Positions 31,000 through 39,742 of a stretch of DNA of 64,000 nucleotides are shown in pieces. Under the pieces are notes generated by a model. The model did not search any database. It had not been told where the DNA came from and worked only from the letters and a program-made list of their open reading frames with translations. Each line of letters opens with the position of its first letter. The first letter of the stretch is position 1. Made by a program: the position numbers and the translations under genes. The DNA is from Colwellia sp. 39_35_sub15_T18 (GTDB lineage Bacteria; Pseudomonadota; Gammaproteobacteria; Enterobacterales; Alteromonadaceae). The stretch covers positions 62,001-126,000 of the forward strand of contig MAAE01000025.1 in the NCBI GenBank assembly GCA_002162675.1. The letters run 5' to 3'.

Positions 31000-31764
31000 T
31001 TAGTATAAATCTTTACCAATCCAAACAACTTTACCAATGATGGCTAGTTGCTCTAGTTCGTTTTCTTTTACTATTTGCTCGTCATACTCTTTGTTATCGC
31101 TGATTAAGCATACAGAGCCGTCAAAGCGTTTTTGTAGGCGTTTGGCGTAGAGTTCTTGGCCAAAACGTAGTACGTAGATAGAACCGTCTTTTAATTGAGT
31201 GTCAGATAAGTCTACTAATATGCTGTTGCCGTTATGGATGGTTGGCTCCATCGAGTCGCCGTGAGCGAATACAACGGCTAGGTCTTTAGCGTTAAGTTTT
31301 CTAAACCTTAGCCACTTGCTACGAAAAGCTAGCTGACGCTTAATTTCTGCATCACCATTCAATGCGCCATGGCCTGTGCTTACAGATACATGATAGCCAG
31401 GTATAAGCACATACTCTTCATTAAATTCAGCTACGTCAACGATGGCACAGCCGTAAGAATTATCAGATTTATCAGCAGGACTAACATCTCCAGACACACC
31501 TTTAATAAGCCAATTGAAGTTTACTTTAGCCTCCATAGCTATTTTCTCAACAACACTTAGTTTTGGATCTTCACCTTTTAGAATTCTGCGTAAAGTACCT
31601 TCAGATACATCAATTCTTGACGCAAAAGCTCGTATGCTGTCAGGTTTTATTGCCTGTTCTACTCTACTCGCTAGAGATCCGTTTCTATTATTAAGTAAGG
31701 GATCACAGATCCCTTTCTTATCATCCCGATCCGTTGTATTACTTTTTTCTTTTAAATCAGTCAT
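31000..31764 (-). CDS. Prophage repressor, HTH plus S24 peptidase (CI/LexA type)
   Basis: A 254-residue repressor. An N-terminal HTH (about 42-65, IRAFASRIDVSEGTLRRILKG) is followed by a LexA-like autoprotease with catalytic S171 in HGDSMEPTI and K208 in ELYAKRL. This architecture predicts RecA-stimulated self-cleavage and SOS induction, unlike the repressor of Mu itself. It is divergent from the Ner-like gene across a region with palindromic operators. No strong ribosome site precedes the ATG. Confidence 0.9.
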   Translation of the reverse strand: MTDLKEKSNTTDRDDKKGICDPLLNNRNGSLASRVEQAIKPDSIRAFASRIDVSEGTLRRILKGEDPKLSVVEKIAMEAKVNFNWLIKGVSGDVSPADKSDNSYGCAIVDVAEFNEEYVLIPGYHVSVSTGHGALNGDAEIKRQLAFRSKWLRFRKLNAKDLAVVFAHGDSMEPTIHNGNSILVDLSDTQLKDGSIYVLRFGQELYAKRLQKRFDGSVCLISDNKEYDEQIVKENELEQLAIIGKVVWIGKDLY

Positions 31765-31786
31765 TTGTTTGTTTTCTTATTCGTGG

Positions 31787-31908
31787 TGCGTAAAAAACGA
31801 AACGGATCGCGTAATATATATTGCAATGCGCAAGAAACGGATCTAATATGTTCCATAAGTTACGCAATGCGTAATTTATTAAATGCGACAAAACTTACGC
31901 ATTGCGAA
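31787..31908. promoter_or_regulatory. Operator region with TTACGCA/TGCGTAA palindromes
   Basis: The clearest sites are TTACGCAATGCGTAA (31860-31874, perfect), TTACGCATTGCGAA (31895-31908) and ATTGCAATGCGCAA (31820-31833), with half sites GTGCGTAA near 31786 and CGCGTAA near 31809. They lie between the divergent repressor and Ner-like genes, where Mu has its operators and transpositional enhancer. They probably bind the repressor, the Ner-like protein, or both. Confidence 0.8.
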
Positions 31909-31938
31909 CATTTAAGATAATAACATGAGTTTATATTT

Positions 31939-32166
31939 ATGCAGATAGAAAAAGCAAATCATATACATGCAGCACTCCTTGCTCAGGGCATGAGTTGCAG
32001 GTCTTGGGCTATTTCTAATGGTTATAAGCCAAGAACTGTACAGAAGTATGTGCAGTGGTTTGCCCCTGAAACAGGGCGAAAGCCAAAGCGTAAGTTAGCT
32101 ATAGAAATATTAACAAAGCTATCAGAAACAATTGGTTTTGATTTAATAGGAGTAAAACATGGCTAA
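31939..32166 (+). CDS. Ner-like small HTH protein
   Basis: A 75-residue basic DNA-binding protein; residues 20-40 (CRSWAISNGYKPRTVQKYVQW) can form an HTH. It is the first early gene, directly before MuA and overlapping its start by 8 bp. The position and size match Ner of Mu, which turns down early and repressor transcription. Sequence alone does not prove the Ner family. Confidence 0.7.
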   Translation: MQIEKANHIHAALLAQGMSCRSWAISNGYKPRTVQKYVQWFAPETGRKPKRKLAIEILTKLSETIGFDLIGVKHG

Positions 32167-34441
32167 GGATTGGTTCACAGCATTAGAAATTTCTGACTTA
32201 CCAGGGACACCAAATAACGCTAGAAATATTCGCTTGAAAGCAGCGAAAGAAAGTTGGCAAAAAAGGAAGTGTTCTGTTGGTAAAGGTCATGAATACCACA
32301 TCAATTCTTTACCACAAGCTACGCAGCAATTTTTAGCCAAGCAAGCGGCTCAAACGTTAGTTGAAACTAATACCGCACCAGTATTATCAGCGCGACAGCT
32401 GGCGGCAGAGTTAACACGTCAAGCTGTTGTTGATAAAGAGCAAAAACAAGCGGTAAAAGTGCAGGGTGCTATAGATTTTAATTGTTTACCTAAAAAGTCA
32501 CAAACAAGAGCTGAAGCTAAGCTACTGATCATGAAAGCTTATGAGGTTTATATCGTGCCACACAAATCTGTTGGTAAAGAAGTTGATGGCTTACACCAGT
32601 TTTTAACTGAATATAAAGCTCGTTCGCTTGAATTGCCGCAGTGGATTTATAGCGCGGTTAAAACTATTTCAAAGAACTTTAAGTACCGTTGGAAAAATCA
32701 TCTTGATAACGGAGGCTTGTCTGCCTTAGCAGGAAACTACACGAGCACTCGTGGTAAATCAGTTATTAACCAACAAGACGAAGTTGAGCAATTTTTAATG
32801 GGTTTTTTATGCAAAATGCCTCATCTAGCTAGTAAGCCTAAAGCCATTCACCAGTCGTTAGTAGTAATGCAGCAAACCGATTATCCGTACTGGGAAATTC
32901 CTTCAATAAGCAGCGTGCAACGTTGGGTAAATAGTTGGGTAAGAAAGCATAGCGCTGAATTTGCCTTCGTCACTAACCCTGATGCTTATAACAGTAGTCA
33001 TAGACCTTTATATGGTACTGCTTATATGCACCAACGCCTTGCAGCACCCAATGATATTTGGGAGTTCGATTCAACCCCTGCCGATGTCATGCTTAAAGAT
33101 GGCCGTCATAGCATTATTGCCGTTATTGATGTTTTTACTCGTCGCGTTAAATTATGGGTAGCGAAAACATCAAACAGCGAGGGTATTTGTTTACTACTGC
33201 GCAAAACCATACTTGATTGGGGCATGCTCAATGAAGATGGCTTAGCGGTTACTGATAATGGTAGTGATTATGTTAGTAAGCGTGTTGGTGCTTTGTTTGA
33301 CATGCTTGAAAATAATCAGCACAGAACTAAAGCCTATTCAGGTTGGGAAAAGCCCTTTGTTGAACGTTTTTTCAGAACGTTAAGCCACTCTATTGTTGAA
33401 AAACTACCTAGTTATATTGGTCACAATGTTTCAGACAGAAAACAAATTGAAGCAGCAAAAAGCTTTGCTGAGCGTATTAGTAAAAAAGAAACTCGTGATG
33501 ATAAAAAAGTTGAGGAGTTAAAGCTTACCAGTACTGAACTACAGCAATTCTTTGATGAATGGATGGAGTATAACTATCACCACAGCGTACATAGCGAGTT
33601 AGGTGATACGCCTTTTAATATCTATCAGCAATCTGCATATCAACCACGCATGATAACTAACCCAGATGCACTCAACTTACTGCTTAACTTTATTGGTGAA
33701 GCAACGGTTATACGCGGCATTGTTAAAGCCGGTAGCGTGAAATATACCGCCCCTGAATTGATGGAAGCCGTATGGGATCGCAAAAAAGTACGAGTATTTA
33801 TTGATCCAAGTGATGTTGGCCGCGCGGTTTTATATCCACTTGATGCTATTGGTGAAGATACCAGTTGGATAGAGGCCGTTAACCAAGAGCTAATTGGCAA
33901 CGAGATCAGTCCACAAGCCTTTGCTGAACGTCGTAAAGCTGAACGTAAAGTACTGAGTAAATTTCGAAAATCCGCAAAAGAATATGCTGAAATATTTGGT
34001 ATTGATGATATTCACGCCAAAGAATTGGCCTACCACAAAGCCCAGAACAGCAGCTTAGCGGCATTTCCTAAACCTAGTTTACCTAATGAAAATGGCATGT
34101 TGTCAGCACTTGATGATTACAAACCTATTTCAGCCATAGGCGATGACAATGATAAACCTAATTATAGCGAAGCTGAGCTTACTGCTATTGCTGCAAGACG
34201 TGAACAGCGTAGCCGACAGCAAGCAATGACGGCTGAAAATAACGCCAAATTGACTCGCTCAGAATTAGAAATTGCCTGGGAACATGCCCGTAAATCAGTG
34301 CATACAGCATTAACGGAAAAAGAAAATAAATGGTTTAAAGATTATTTGCGTAGCCATGTCATGGCAGCGAGAAGAATTAACAAATTTTTAGAAGAAGCAC
34401 GCCACCAAACAGACTCGAACCTAACTGGTGACGCGCTTTAA
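32159..34441 (+). CDS. Transposase A (MuA-like DDE recombinase)
   Basis: A 760-residue transposase that integrates and replicates the phage. The N-terminal Mu-type DNA-binding domain (DWFTALEISDLPGTPNNARN) is followed by further HTH regions, the catalytic core with D304 (WEFDSTPAD), D366 (VTDNGSDY) and E402 (KPFVERFFRT), spaced as DD35E, then a Mu-transpos_C beta-barrel and a charged C-terminal region likely to contact MuB. AGGAG precedes the start. Confidence 0.96.
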   Translation: MAKDWFTALEISDLPGTPNNARNIRLKAAKESWQKRKCSVGKGHEYHINSLPQATQQFLAKQAAQTLVETNTAPVLSARQLAAELTRQAVVDKEQKQAVKVQGAIDFNCLPKKSQTRAEAKLLIMKAYEVYIVPHKSVGKEVDGLHQFLTEYKARSLELPQWIYSAVKTISKNFKYRWKNHLDNGGLSALAGNYTSTRGKSVINQQDEVEQFLMGFLCKMPHLASKPKAIHQSLVVMQQTDYPYWEIPSISSVQRWVNSWVRKHSAEFAFVTNPDAYNSSHRPLYGTAYMHQRLAAPNDIWEFDSTPADVMLKDGRHSIIAVIDVFTRRVKLWVAKTSNSEGICLLLRKTILDWGMLNEDGLAVTDNGSDYVSKRVGALFDMLENNQHRTKAYSGWEKPFVERFFRTLSHSIVEKLPSYIGHNVSDRKQIEAAKSFAERISKKETRDDKKVEELKLTSTELQQFFDEWMEYNYHHSVHSELGDTPFNIYQQSAYQPRMITNPDALNLLLNFIGEATVIRGIVKAGSVKYTAPELMEAVWDRKKVRVFIDPSDVGRAVLYPLDAIGEDTSWIEAVNQELIGNEISPQAFAERRKAERKVLSKFRKSAKEYAEIFGIDDIHAKELAYHKAQNSSLAAFPKPSLPNENGMLSALDDYKPISAIGDDNDKPNYSEAELTAIAARREQRSRQQAMTAENNAKLTRSELEIAWEHARKSVHTALTEKENKWFKDYLRSHVMAARRINKFLEEARHQTDSNLTGDAL

Positions 34442-34486
34442 CTAGAGTAAACGCCCGAAAGGGCAATCACACTAAGGATAATACCT

Positions 34487-35206
34487 ATGAAATTGAAAAC
34501 TGTCGAAGTAAAAAACGTTTTACGCTGTGAAGAGTTGTTTGACAACTTAAATAGCCGTAGTGCAATTGTTGAAGGCATAGGCCTTGTACATGGTCCGAGT
34601 GGCTTTGGTAAAACAACCACCATGACCTGGTTATTCAACCAAGATCATGTAGATGCTATCTATGTTCGCTGCCGTGCGACTGATACCCCGTCATCATTAT
34701 TAACCAAAATTGCCTTTGAAATGGGGCTTGAGCCTAAATACCCGTTAGGCCGTATGGTTGACGATATTGTTGAACGTATGCGTTACAAAGAATTGTCATT
34801 GTTTATTGATGAAGTTGATTACGTGATTGGCTCTACTCGTATTATGGAGTCACTACGCGATATTTACGACTTAACCCAACAGCCAGTACTACTTATAGGT
34901 ATGGATCAAATTGCACGCCGCATAAGCCATCGTAAACAACTATTTAATCGTATTAGTGAATGGATTGAATTTAAACCGGCTGATTTGGAAGACGTTGCAC
35001 TATTTGCCGATGAGCTGTTAGAAAATGAAATTCGCTTATCAGAAGACTTACTTGACGCTATACAGAGTAAAGCTAATGGTGAAGTTCGCCGTATTTTATC
35101 TGCTTTAGAGAAAATAGAGCGTAAAGCCATTGCTGCAGACCGAGACAAAATTTCATTAGATGATGTAGATATTCGTGAAATATTCCTTGATAGCCGCCGC
35201 CGCTAA
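34487..35206 (+). CDS. MuB-like AAA ATPase target selector
   Basis: A 239-residue ATPase with Walker A HGPSGFGKTTT (about 35-45), Walker B LSLFIDEVDYV (about 103-113) and a sensor region LLIGMDQIARR. MuB binds target DNA, stimulates MuA and gives target immunity. The N-terminus is short compared with MuB of Mu, as in B3-like phages. It follows transposase A after 45 bp. Confidence 0.92.
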   Translation: MKLKTVEVKNVLRCEELFDNLNSRSAIVEGIGLVHGPSGFGKTTTMTWLFNQDHVDAIYVRCRATDTPSSLLTKIAFEMGLEPKYPLGRMVDDIVERMRYKELSLFIDEVDYVIGSTRIMESLRDIYDLTQQPVLLIGMDQIARRISHRKQLFNRISEWIEFKPADLEDVALFADELLENEIRLSEDLLDAIQSKANGEVRRILSALEKIERKAIAADRDKISLDDVDIREIFLDSRRR

Positions 35207-35243
35207 ACTCCACTAAAACAAGTATTAAAAGAAGTAATTAAAA

Positions 35244-35837
35244 GTGAAAACAAACAATAAAAATCAAGTATGTCAAAGGATTTGGCAGTACATGCTTGCA
35301 AAGGATTGTTTAGTTAGCAGCCTTGAAGTTGCTAAAGAGCTAAAAATATCAGTTAACCATTGTCGCAATGTACTAAATGGTTTTGTTCAACAAAAATGTG
35401 CAGTAAAGCAAAAAGTAGGTCGTATTTATCACTTTGCCGTTATTGCTGCATCAAAACCAATACTAACAGCAGGTAGAAGTACTGTTTCAAAACGTCAATA
35501 CAAGAAAACAGGCCGTCAAAAAATTTGGAACAGCTTAAAAATTCAACGAGTTGTTTCTGTTGCGGATCTAGTTTGCCTTGCTGCTGTTACAGAGGCAAAT
35601 GCAAGTTTGTACCTTCGTAAATTAGTTAACTCAAGCTATGTACGCGTTAAGTATGCCGTCAATACAGCCTTACCTAATTGTGAAGTTAAGGGGAGAGCCA
35701 GTACTTATCAATTACTAAGAGATACTGGGCGTTTATGTCCGATAGTTCGCAAAGATGGTTGTTGGGATCAAAACGAACAGCAACTTTATCCATTCAATGG
35801 AACGAATAAGGAAAATCATCATGATCAAGTGGCTTGA
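35244..35837 (+). CDS. Early phage protein with two winged-helix-like repeats
   Basis: A 197-residue basic protein I cannot name. Two similar segments (CQRIWQYMLAKDCLVSSLEVAKELKIS and RQKIWNSLKIQRVVSVADLVCLAAV) look like duplicated winged-helix motifs, so it probably binds DNA. It starts at a GTG. It lies between MuB and another small HTH protein in the early operon. Confidence 0.65.
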   Translation: MKTNNKNQVCQRIWQYMLAKDCLVSSLEVAKELKISVNHCRNVLNGFVQQKCAVKQKVGRIYHFAVIAASKPILTAGRSTVSKRQYKKTGRQKIWNSLKIQRVVSVADLVCLAAVTEANASLYLRKLVNSSYVRVKYAVNTALPNCEVKGRASTYQLLRDTGRLCPIVRKDGCWDQNEQQLYPFNGTNKENHHDQVA

Positions 35838-36360
35838 AGTACTTCGTCAACAGGTAGCTGAAAGCGGACAACCTAAGGTTGCCAAAATGCTTGGTGTATC
35901 CACTGCCTGTATATCTCAGGTAGTTAATGAAAAATATCCAGGAGATATGCAACGTATTGAAAAGTTAGTTGAAGGGGCATTTTTACAACGGTGTGTTAAT
36001 TGCCCTGTGTTAGGTGAATTAGCTTTGCATGAGTGTATGCAGCATCAAGCACGTAAAGGAATTTCAAGTAATCCTCTTTATATGCAGTTGTATAAGTCCT
36101 GCCGTAGTGGCTGTCCACATAGCAGTTTAACTGAACGATTAAAGCGTCCAGTGAACATTGCTTTTGATGCTACTAGAACGGTTAAAAGCTATGACTATCA
36201 AAGTGCAGTTCGCCGGTTAACACGACAAGCTGATGGCGCCAATAGCTTTGCTACAGCTCAGCACTTAAACGAGCTACTCATCAGTGAATTAGAAGTGCTA
36301 GGTATTAAATACAACCGCTTAATTAAAGGTATTGGTAAAAAGGAAAATAATAATGATTAA
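35821..36360 (+). CDS. Early phage HTH protein with cysteine cluster
   Basis: A 179-residue protein from the ATG at 35821 (AAGGAAAA upstream; the track's earlier start lies in the previous gene). Residues 15-40 (PKVAKMLGVSTACISQVVNEKYPG) form a Cro/C1-type HTH. Further on RCVNCPVLG, HECMQHQ and SCRSGCPHS give a five-cysteine, histidine-rich patch that could bind zinc or an iron-sulfur cluster. Likely an early regulator; the exact role is unknown. Confidence 0.7.
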   Translation: MIKWLEVLRQQVAESGQPKVAKMLGVSTACISQVVNEKYPGDMQRIEKLVEGAFLQRCVNCPVLGELALHECMQHQARKGISSNPLYMQLYKSCRSGCPHSSLTERLKRPVNIAFDATRTVKSYDYQSAVRRLTRQADGANSFATAQHLNELLISELEVLGIKYNRLIKGIGKKENNND

Positions 36361-36622
36361 AAGCAGGCAACAACATAATAAACAAAACAACTTGATCATT
36401 AAACAGATGAACAAGGCACAACGTGCGATTAGCGATTTAATCAGCAAAGGCATCACGGTATTAAACGTAGAAATGGCACGCCAAAAGCCACGTATTGAAA
36501 TACAAGCACCGCGTAGTGAGTTACCTAGTGAAACCTTAGTTATTCGTGGCACTAAAAACGGCATACGAGAAGACATTAATTTTAGCACCCTAAATGGCTG
36601 CATCATCTTTTGGAAAATATAG
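36353..36622 (+). CDS. Small early phage protein, unknown
   Basis: An 89-residue basic protein starting at 36353 after AAGGAAAATA, overlapping the end of the previous gene by 8 bp. An amphipathic helix (MNKAQRAISDLISKGITVLNV) is followed by a short beta-rich half. I do not recognise the family. Confidence 0.6.
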   Translation: MIKSRQQHNKQNNLIIKQMNKAQRAISDLISKGITVLNVEMARQKPRIEIQAPRSELPSETLVIRGTKNGIREDINFSTLNGCIIFWKI

Positions 36623-36633
36623 GAATGATAGAA

Positions 36634-37278
36634 ATGACAGAACAAGCAGTAAAAAACACAGCACTAACAGCAACACAAGTGCCAGCAGGCTATCGTACTA
36701 ATGCCGCAGGCCACTTGGTGCCTGAATCAAAAATTGATGCCATTGATCTGCTTCGTGACGAATTGGTGAAAGAGTTAACCGCTGAGGCACAAGCTATCGC
36801 CAAGCAGCTGCAAGAGTTCAAGGTAAAAGCTTTGATGCGCATTCAAGACTTTATTGACTTAAGCGCGCAAACCTATGGCCAACAAATCGGTGGTAAAAAA
36901 GGTAATGCCAGCCTAGTTAGCTTTGATGGCAACCAAATGCTCAAACGTAGCATAAACGAAAATATAACCTTTGATGAGCGCTTAATTGTTGCCAAATCGT
37001 TAATTGATAATTGTATTCATGAATGGACACAAGGCGGCAATGACAACATTAAAGCCTTGATTGAGCATGCTTTTCAAACCGATAAAGAGGGCAATATTTC
37101 AGTTACCCGTATTTTAGGTTTACGTCGACTAGATATTGAAGACGAACAGTGGTTAAAAGCTATGGAGGCCATTGCTGATTCAATCTCAATTACTGGCTCT
37201 AAAACCTATCTGCGCTTATATCAACGTAATGCTAAAGATGCCATGGAGCAAATTAGTTTAGACATTGCTAACGCATAA
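36634..37278 (+). CDS. DUF3164 family phage protein
   Basis: A protein of about 214 residues typical of the early region of Mu-like phages: VPAGYRTNAAGHLVPESKI at the N-terminus, LQEFKVKALMRIQDFIDLSAQTYG in the middle, and a C-terminal TGSKTYLRLYQRN. The family function is not established. I place the start at 36634, nine bases after AGGA; an ATG nine bases earlier is possible. Confidence 0.85.
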   Translation: MTEQAVKNTALTATQVPAGYRTNAAGHLVPESKIDAIDLLRDELVKELTAEAQAIAKQLQEFKVKALMRIQDFIDLSAQTYGQQIGGKKGNASLVSFDGNQMLKRSINENITFDERLIVAKSLIDNCIHEWTQGGNDNIKALIEHAFQTDKEGNISVTRILGLRRLDIEDEQWLKAMEAIADSISITGSKTYLRLYQRNAKDAMEQISLDIANA

Positions 37279-37311
37279 GGCGCGATTACTATTTAGTAAC
37301 AGGAGTGAGTT

Positions 37312-37533
37312 ATGAAACACGGTTTAGAAATTATTGAAGAGATTGGCGCGGCTACTAAAGCTCAAGAAAAGCACGGCACGGTAATGTGTGAGGATGCCAC
37401 GTTTGAAGAGGGCGTAATAGCCGCCTTGCTTTGGGTAATAGGTAGTGAAGGCCAAACAAGCTTAATGGTGGAATGTCTTGAAGAGTTTGAGCAAGCCAAT
37501 GGCTTTGAAAATGCAAAAGAGGTAGCAGCATGA
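37312..37533 (+). CDS. Small early phage protein, unknown
   Basis: A 73-residue acidic helical protein with AGGAG before the start. It overlaps the next gene by 4 bp (ATGA), and its last residues (EVAA) are the same as those of the next gene, as if the junctions were duplicated. Family unknown. Confidence 0.6.
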   Translation: MKHGLEIIEEIGAATKAQEKHGTVMCEDATFEEGVIAALLWVIGSEGQTSLMVECLEEFEQANGFENAKEVAA

Positions 37534-37736
37534 GTTTAGTTGAATTTGGTGAAAAATTTCCTATTGGCACTAAGGTGAAATACTTCCCTCTTGCTACCAA
37601 TAGTTACTTTGAAGAAAGTGAAATAGCATCAGAGCCCTGGCTACTTGGGCATGGTGAAGTTGTTGTGAAATTGAAAGGAAAGTCAGGCTGTTATGGCACT
37701 GAGCATATTGAATTAAATGAAGAGGTAGCAGCATGA
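37530..37736 (+). CDS. Small early phage protein, unknown
   Basis: A 68-residue protein coupled to its neighbours by ATGA overlaps at both ends. It looks mostly beta (TKVKYFPLATNSYF, GHGEVVVKLKGKSG). It may be a modulator of a host enzyme, but nothing in the sequence says which. Confidence 0.55.
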   Translation: MSLVEFGEKFPIGTKVKYFPLATNSYFEESEIASEPWLLGHGEVVVKLKGKSGCYGTEHIELNEEVAA

Positions 37737-37900
37737 GTCAACCAAGCCATGAGCAAAAGCAAGCTATTACTATGATGTTTGCTAAAAAAATGCAACATAA
37801 AGCAACGCAAGACAGGTCAGATATGGCGGCAGTATCAAGGCGCAGGCGTATTGAAGCATTAGAAGAGCAAAAGCGCTTTGATGCTGAGTTTGCCTTGTGA
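37733..37900 (+). CDS. Very small early phage protein, 55 residues
   Basis: Not in the ORF track. It begins with an ATGA overlap with the previous gene and encodes MSQPSHEQKQAITMMF..., a highly charged helix (RSDMAAVSRRRRIEALEEQKR). The coupling and codon pattern support translation. Confidence 0.55.
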   Translation: MSQPSHEQKQAITMMFAKKMQHKATQDRSDMAAVSRRRRIEALEEQKRFDAEFAL

Positions 37901-37919
37901 TTTACCTTAACTAAGCGAA

Positions 37920-37962
37920 ACCCTGTTTCATTACAGGGTCTACCCAATGTGGTTATTGGGTA
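37920..37962 (+). promoter_or_regulatory. Two adjacent perfect hairpins
   Basis: ACCCTGT and ACAGGGT (loop 6 bases) and, one base later, TACCCAAT and ATTGGGTA (loop 6 bases). There is no T run, so they are more likely an RNA processing or attenuation site in the early transcript than a full terminator. The track's ATG at 37947 lies inside the second hairpin. Confidence 0.55.
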
Positions 37963-37991
37963 CTGATGAGCAGCCTTTGAGAGAAATATTG

Positions 37992-38132
37992 ATGGATATT
38001 ATTCAAGAATTACAAATAGCAGAAGTTATTAAACAATTAACCGATGACGGTATTAGCCATGGTGAGATACGTGTGCTTATTGAAGATCACATTGAATGGG
38101 TTTTGTCATCAATAGGTAATAAAAATGCGTAA
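37992..38132 (+). CDS. Small acidic early phage protein
   Basis: The start at 37992 (MDIIQELQIAEV, after GAGAG) is preferred to 37947, which is in a hairpin. The 46-residue helical protein overlaps the start of gemA by 8 bp. Family unknown. Confidence 0.5.
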   Translation: MDIIQELQIAEVIKQLTDDGISHGEIRVLIEDHIEWVLSSIGNKNA

Positions 38133-38796
38133 CCGATTAATACAGCTAGTTCATGTAGCCAAGCGAGAGCTTAACCTTGATGAAGACATTTACCGTAGCA
38201 TTTTAAACAATGTTACAGGCAAAAGCAGTTGCGCCAAAATGAGCATTAAAGAGCTTGAGCAAGTACTTGAACACTTTAAAAGTGTCGGCTTTACTGTGAA
38301 GAAAAAGCAAGTGAAAAAGAAAAGTAGCACTAACAAGCGAACAGCACCAAAGCTTAACCGTAGCGTATCACCAGAAAGTGGCAAAATTCGCGCTATTTGG
38401 ATAACCATGCACCAACAAGGCTTTGTGCGTGATGGCTCAGAGCAAGCCCTTGATAATTATATTAGCAGAATGCTTAACCGAAAAACGTTAGGTAAAAACA
38501 TCAGCTTTCATTGTCAGTTTTTAAACGGGCAACAAGCTTACAAGGTATTAGAAATCATTAAGAACTGGCACAAACGCGAGTTAATAAAGTGTCTTGATGA
38601 AAAATGGCAAGCGCTGCGTCTTCATAAACGCTTTACCTCATTAAGTCATTGTACTGCTTTGCTTTCAGGTAAAGCACCTAAACAAGAAAGTTATCAAAAC
38701 CTTTGTTTTATTTTTGATGAAGCTACAGGACAATGTGCTCCTGCATTGTCTAATCAGTCACATCCATGTGACGTAGGAGTAAGTAAAGAATTATGA
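38125..38796 (+). CDS. gemA: GemA-like protein (Mu gp16, DUF1018)
   Basis: The N-terminal domain (IQLVHVAKRELNLDEDIYRSILNNVTGKSSCAKMS, split across helices) and the C-terminal IRAIWITMHQQGFVRDGSEQALDNYISRM match the DUF1018/GemA family of Mu-like phages. Mu GemA affects host gene expression and DNA supercoiling. A Lys-rich linker joins the halves. There is an extra C-terminal stretch of about 50 residues beyond the core. Confidence 0.85.
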   Translation: MRNRLIQLVHVAKRELNLDEDIYRSILNNVTGKSSCAKMSIKELEQVLEHFKSVGFTVKKKQVKKKSSTNKRTAPKLNRSVSPESGKIRAIWITMHQQGFVRDGSEQALDNYISRMLNRKTLGKNISFHCQFLNGQQAYKVLEIIKNWHKRELIKCLDEKWQALRLHKRFTSLSHCTALLSGKAPKQESYQNLCFIFDEATGQCAPALSNQSHPCDVGVSKEL

Positions 38797-39326
38797 AATT
38801 AGGCAGATGTCCAACGTGTCACGCCGCTGTTCACGTTGATGCCATGGTTCAGGATGAAGCAGGTAGAGAATTAATGGCCACACTGGCTAAATTGAATAGT
38901 AAAACGGGCAGTAGTGTTTTGCAATATGTAGGTTTATTTCGCCCAGCTAAAAGTGATTTAAACAATGGCCGAGCGTTAAAGTTACTTACCGAAGCATTAG
39001 AGTTAACCCCTAATTTACAATTACTTTCGGCTGGTTGTGATGCAACTGTGCGCAATATTCATGGTAAACGTAGCTCTTCACAAGGAACGGGCGAAACCGT
39101 TAAACCGTTAACCAATCACAACTACTTAAAACAAGTTTTAACAGGGCTTAAAGAGCAGTTTAATCACCCCGTTAACGGCATGAAAAGTGGTGCTAAAAAA
39201 GCAACTGATATGGGTAATGCTCAAGTCAAACATTACCACACGTTAAGTGATGTTGAGAATGAGCGTCTTCGCCAGGAACAATTAGCCAAGTTTAAAGTAA
39301 GTAAAAGAGCAGGAGAAAGCGCATGA
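38793..39326 (+). CDS. Phage protein with N-terminal CxxC motif, unknown
   Basis: A 177-residue protein starting MKLGRCPTCHAAVHVD, possibly half of a zinc ribbon, followed by helical and basic regions. Coupled to gemA and mor by ATGA overlaps. The position just before the Mor-type activator is usual for such phages, but no function is known to me. Confidence 0.65.
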   Translation: MKLGRCPTCHAAVHVDAMVQDEAGRELMATLAKLNSKTGSSVLQYVGLFRPAKSDLNNGRALKLLTEALELTPNLQLLSAGCDATVRNIHGKRSSSQGTGETVKPLTNHNYLKQVLTGLKEQFNHPVNGMKSGAKKATDMGNAQVKHYHTLSDVENERLRQEQLAKFKVSKRAGESA

Positions 39327-39742
39327 GCCAGCAAGAATCGTTAACCCTTGATTTAGGAAGTGATGACAACCTCAATGATTTATTAGCGCATAGCGACAGC
39401 TTGGCCAATGATGACCTCGCATGGCCTAAAATGTTAGCTGACTTAATTACCGTTAATGTTGCCGAACTAAAAGATGATGGCTTTGAACATAACGAAGCAT
39501 GGCGTATTGCCAAACGTTTGATCATACGTCAATCACACTTCTTAGGTGGTGGCATGGTCTATTTACCACGTAACGACAAACTTAAAAAAGCCTTGCGTGA
39601 TGCCAATTTGTACCATGATTTTAATGGCCATAACCACAGGGCGTTAATGAAAAAATATGATCTTACTCAGCAATCGGTTTATCAGATATGTGCAGAGCAA
39701 CGTCAGTTGTTCATTGATAAGAGGCAGGGGAAGTTGTTTTGA
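39323..39742 (+). CDS. mor: Mor-type transcriptional activator
   Basis: A 139-residue member of the Mor/C family. The dimerisation region (WPKMLADLITVNVAEL), the GGGMVYLPRND turn and a C-terminal HTH (ALMKKYDLTQQSVYQICAEQR) are typical. In Mu, Mor and C bind just upstream of promoters that lack a -35. No second Mor/C gene is seen here, so this protein probably drives both late promoters found at 41993 and 50850. Confidence 0.9.
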   Translation: MSQQESLTLDLGSDDNLNDLLAHSDSLANDDLAWPKMLADLITVNVAELKDDGFEHNEAWRIAKRLIIRQSHFLGGGMVYLPRNDKLKKALRDANLYHDFNGHNHRALMKKYDLTQQSVYQICAEQRQLFIDKRQGKLF

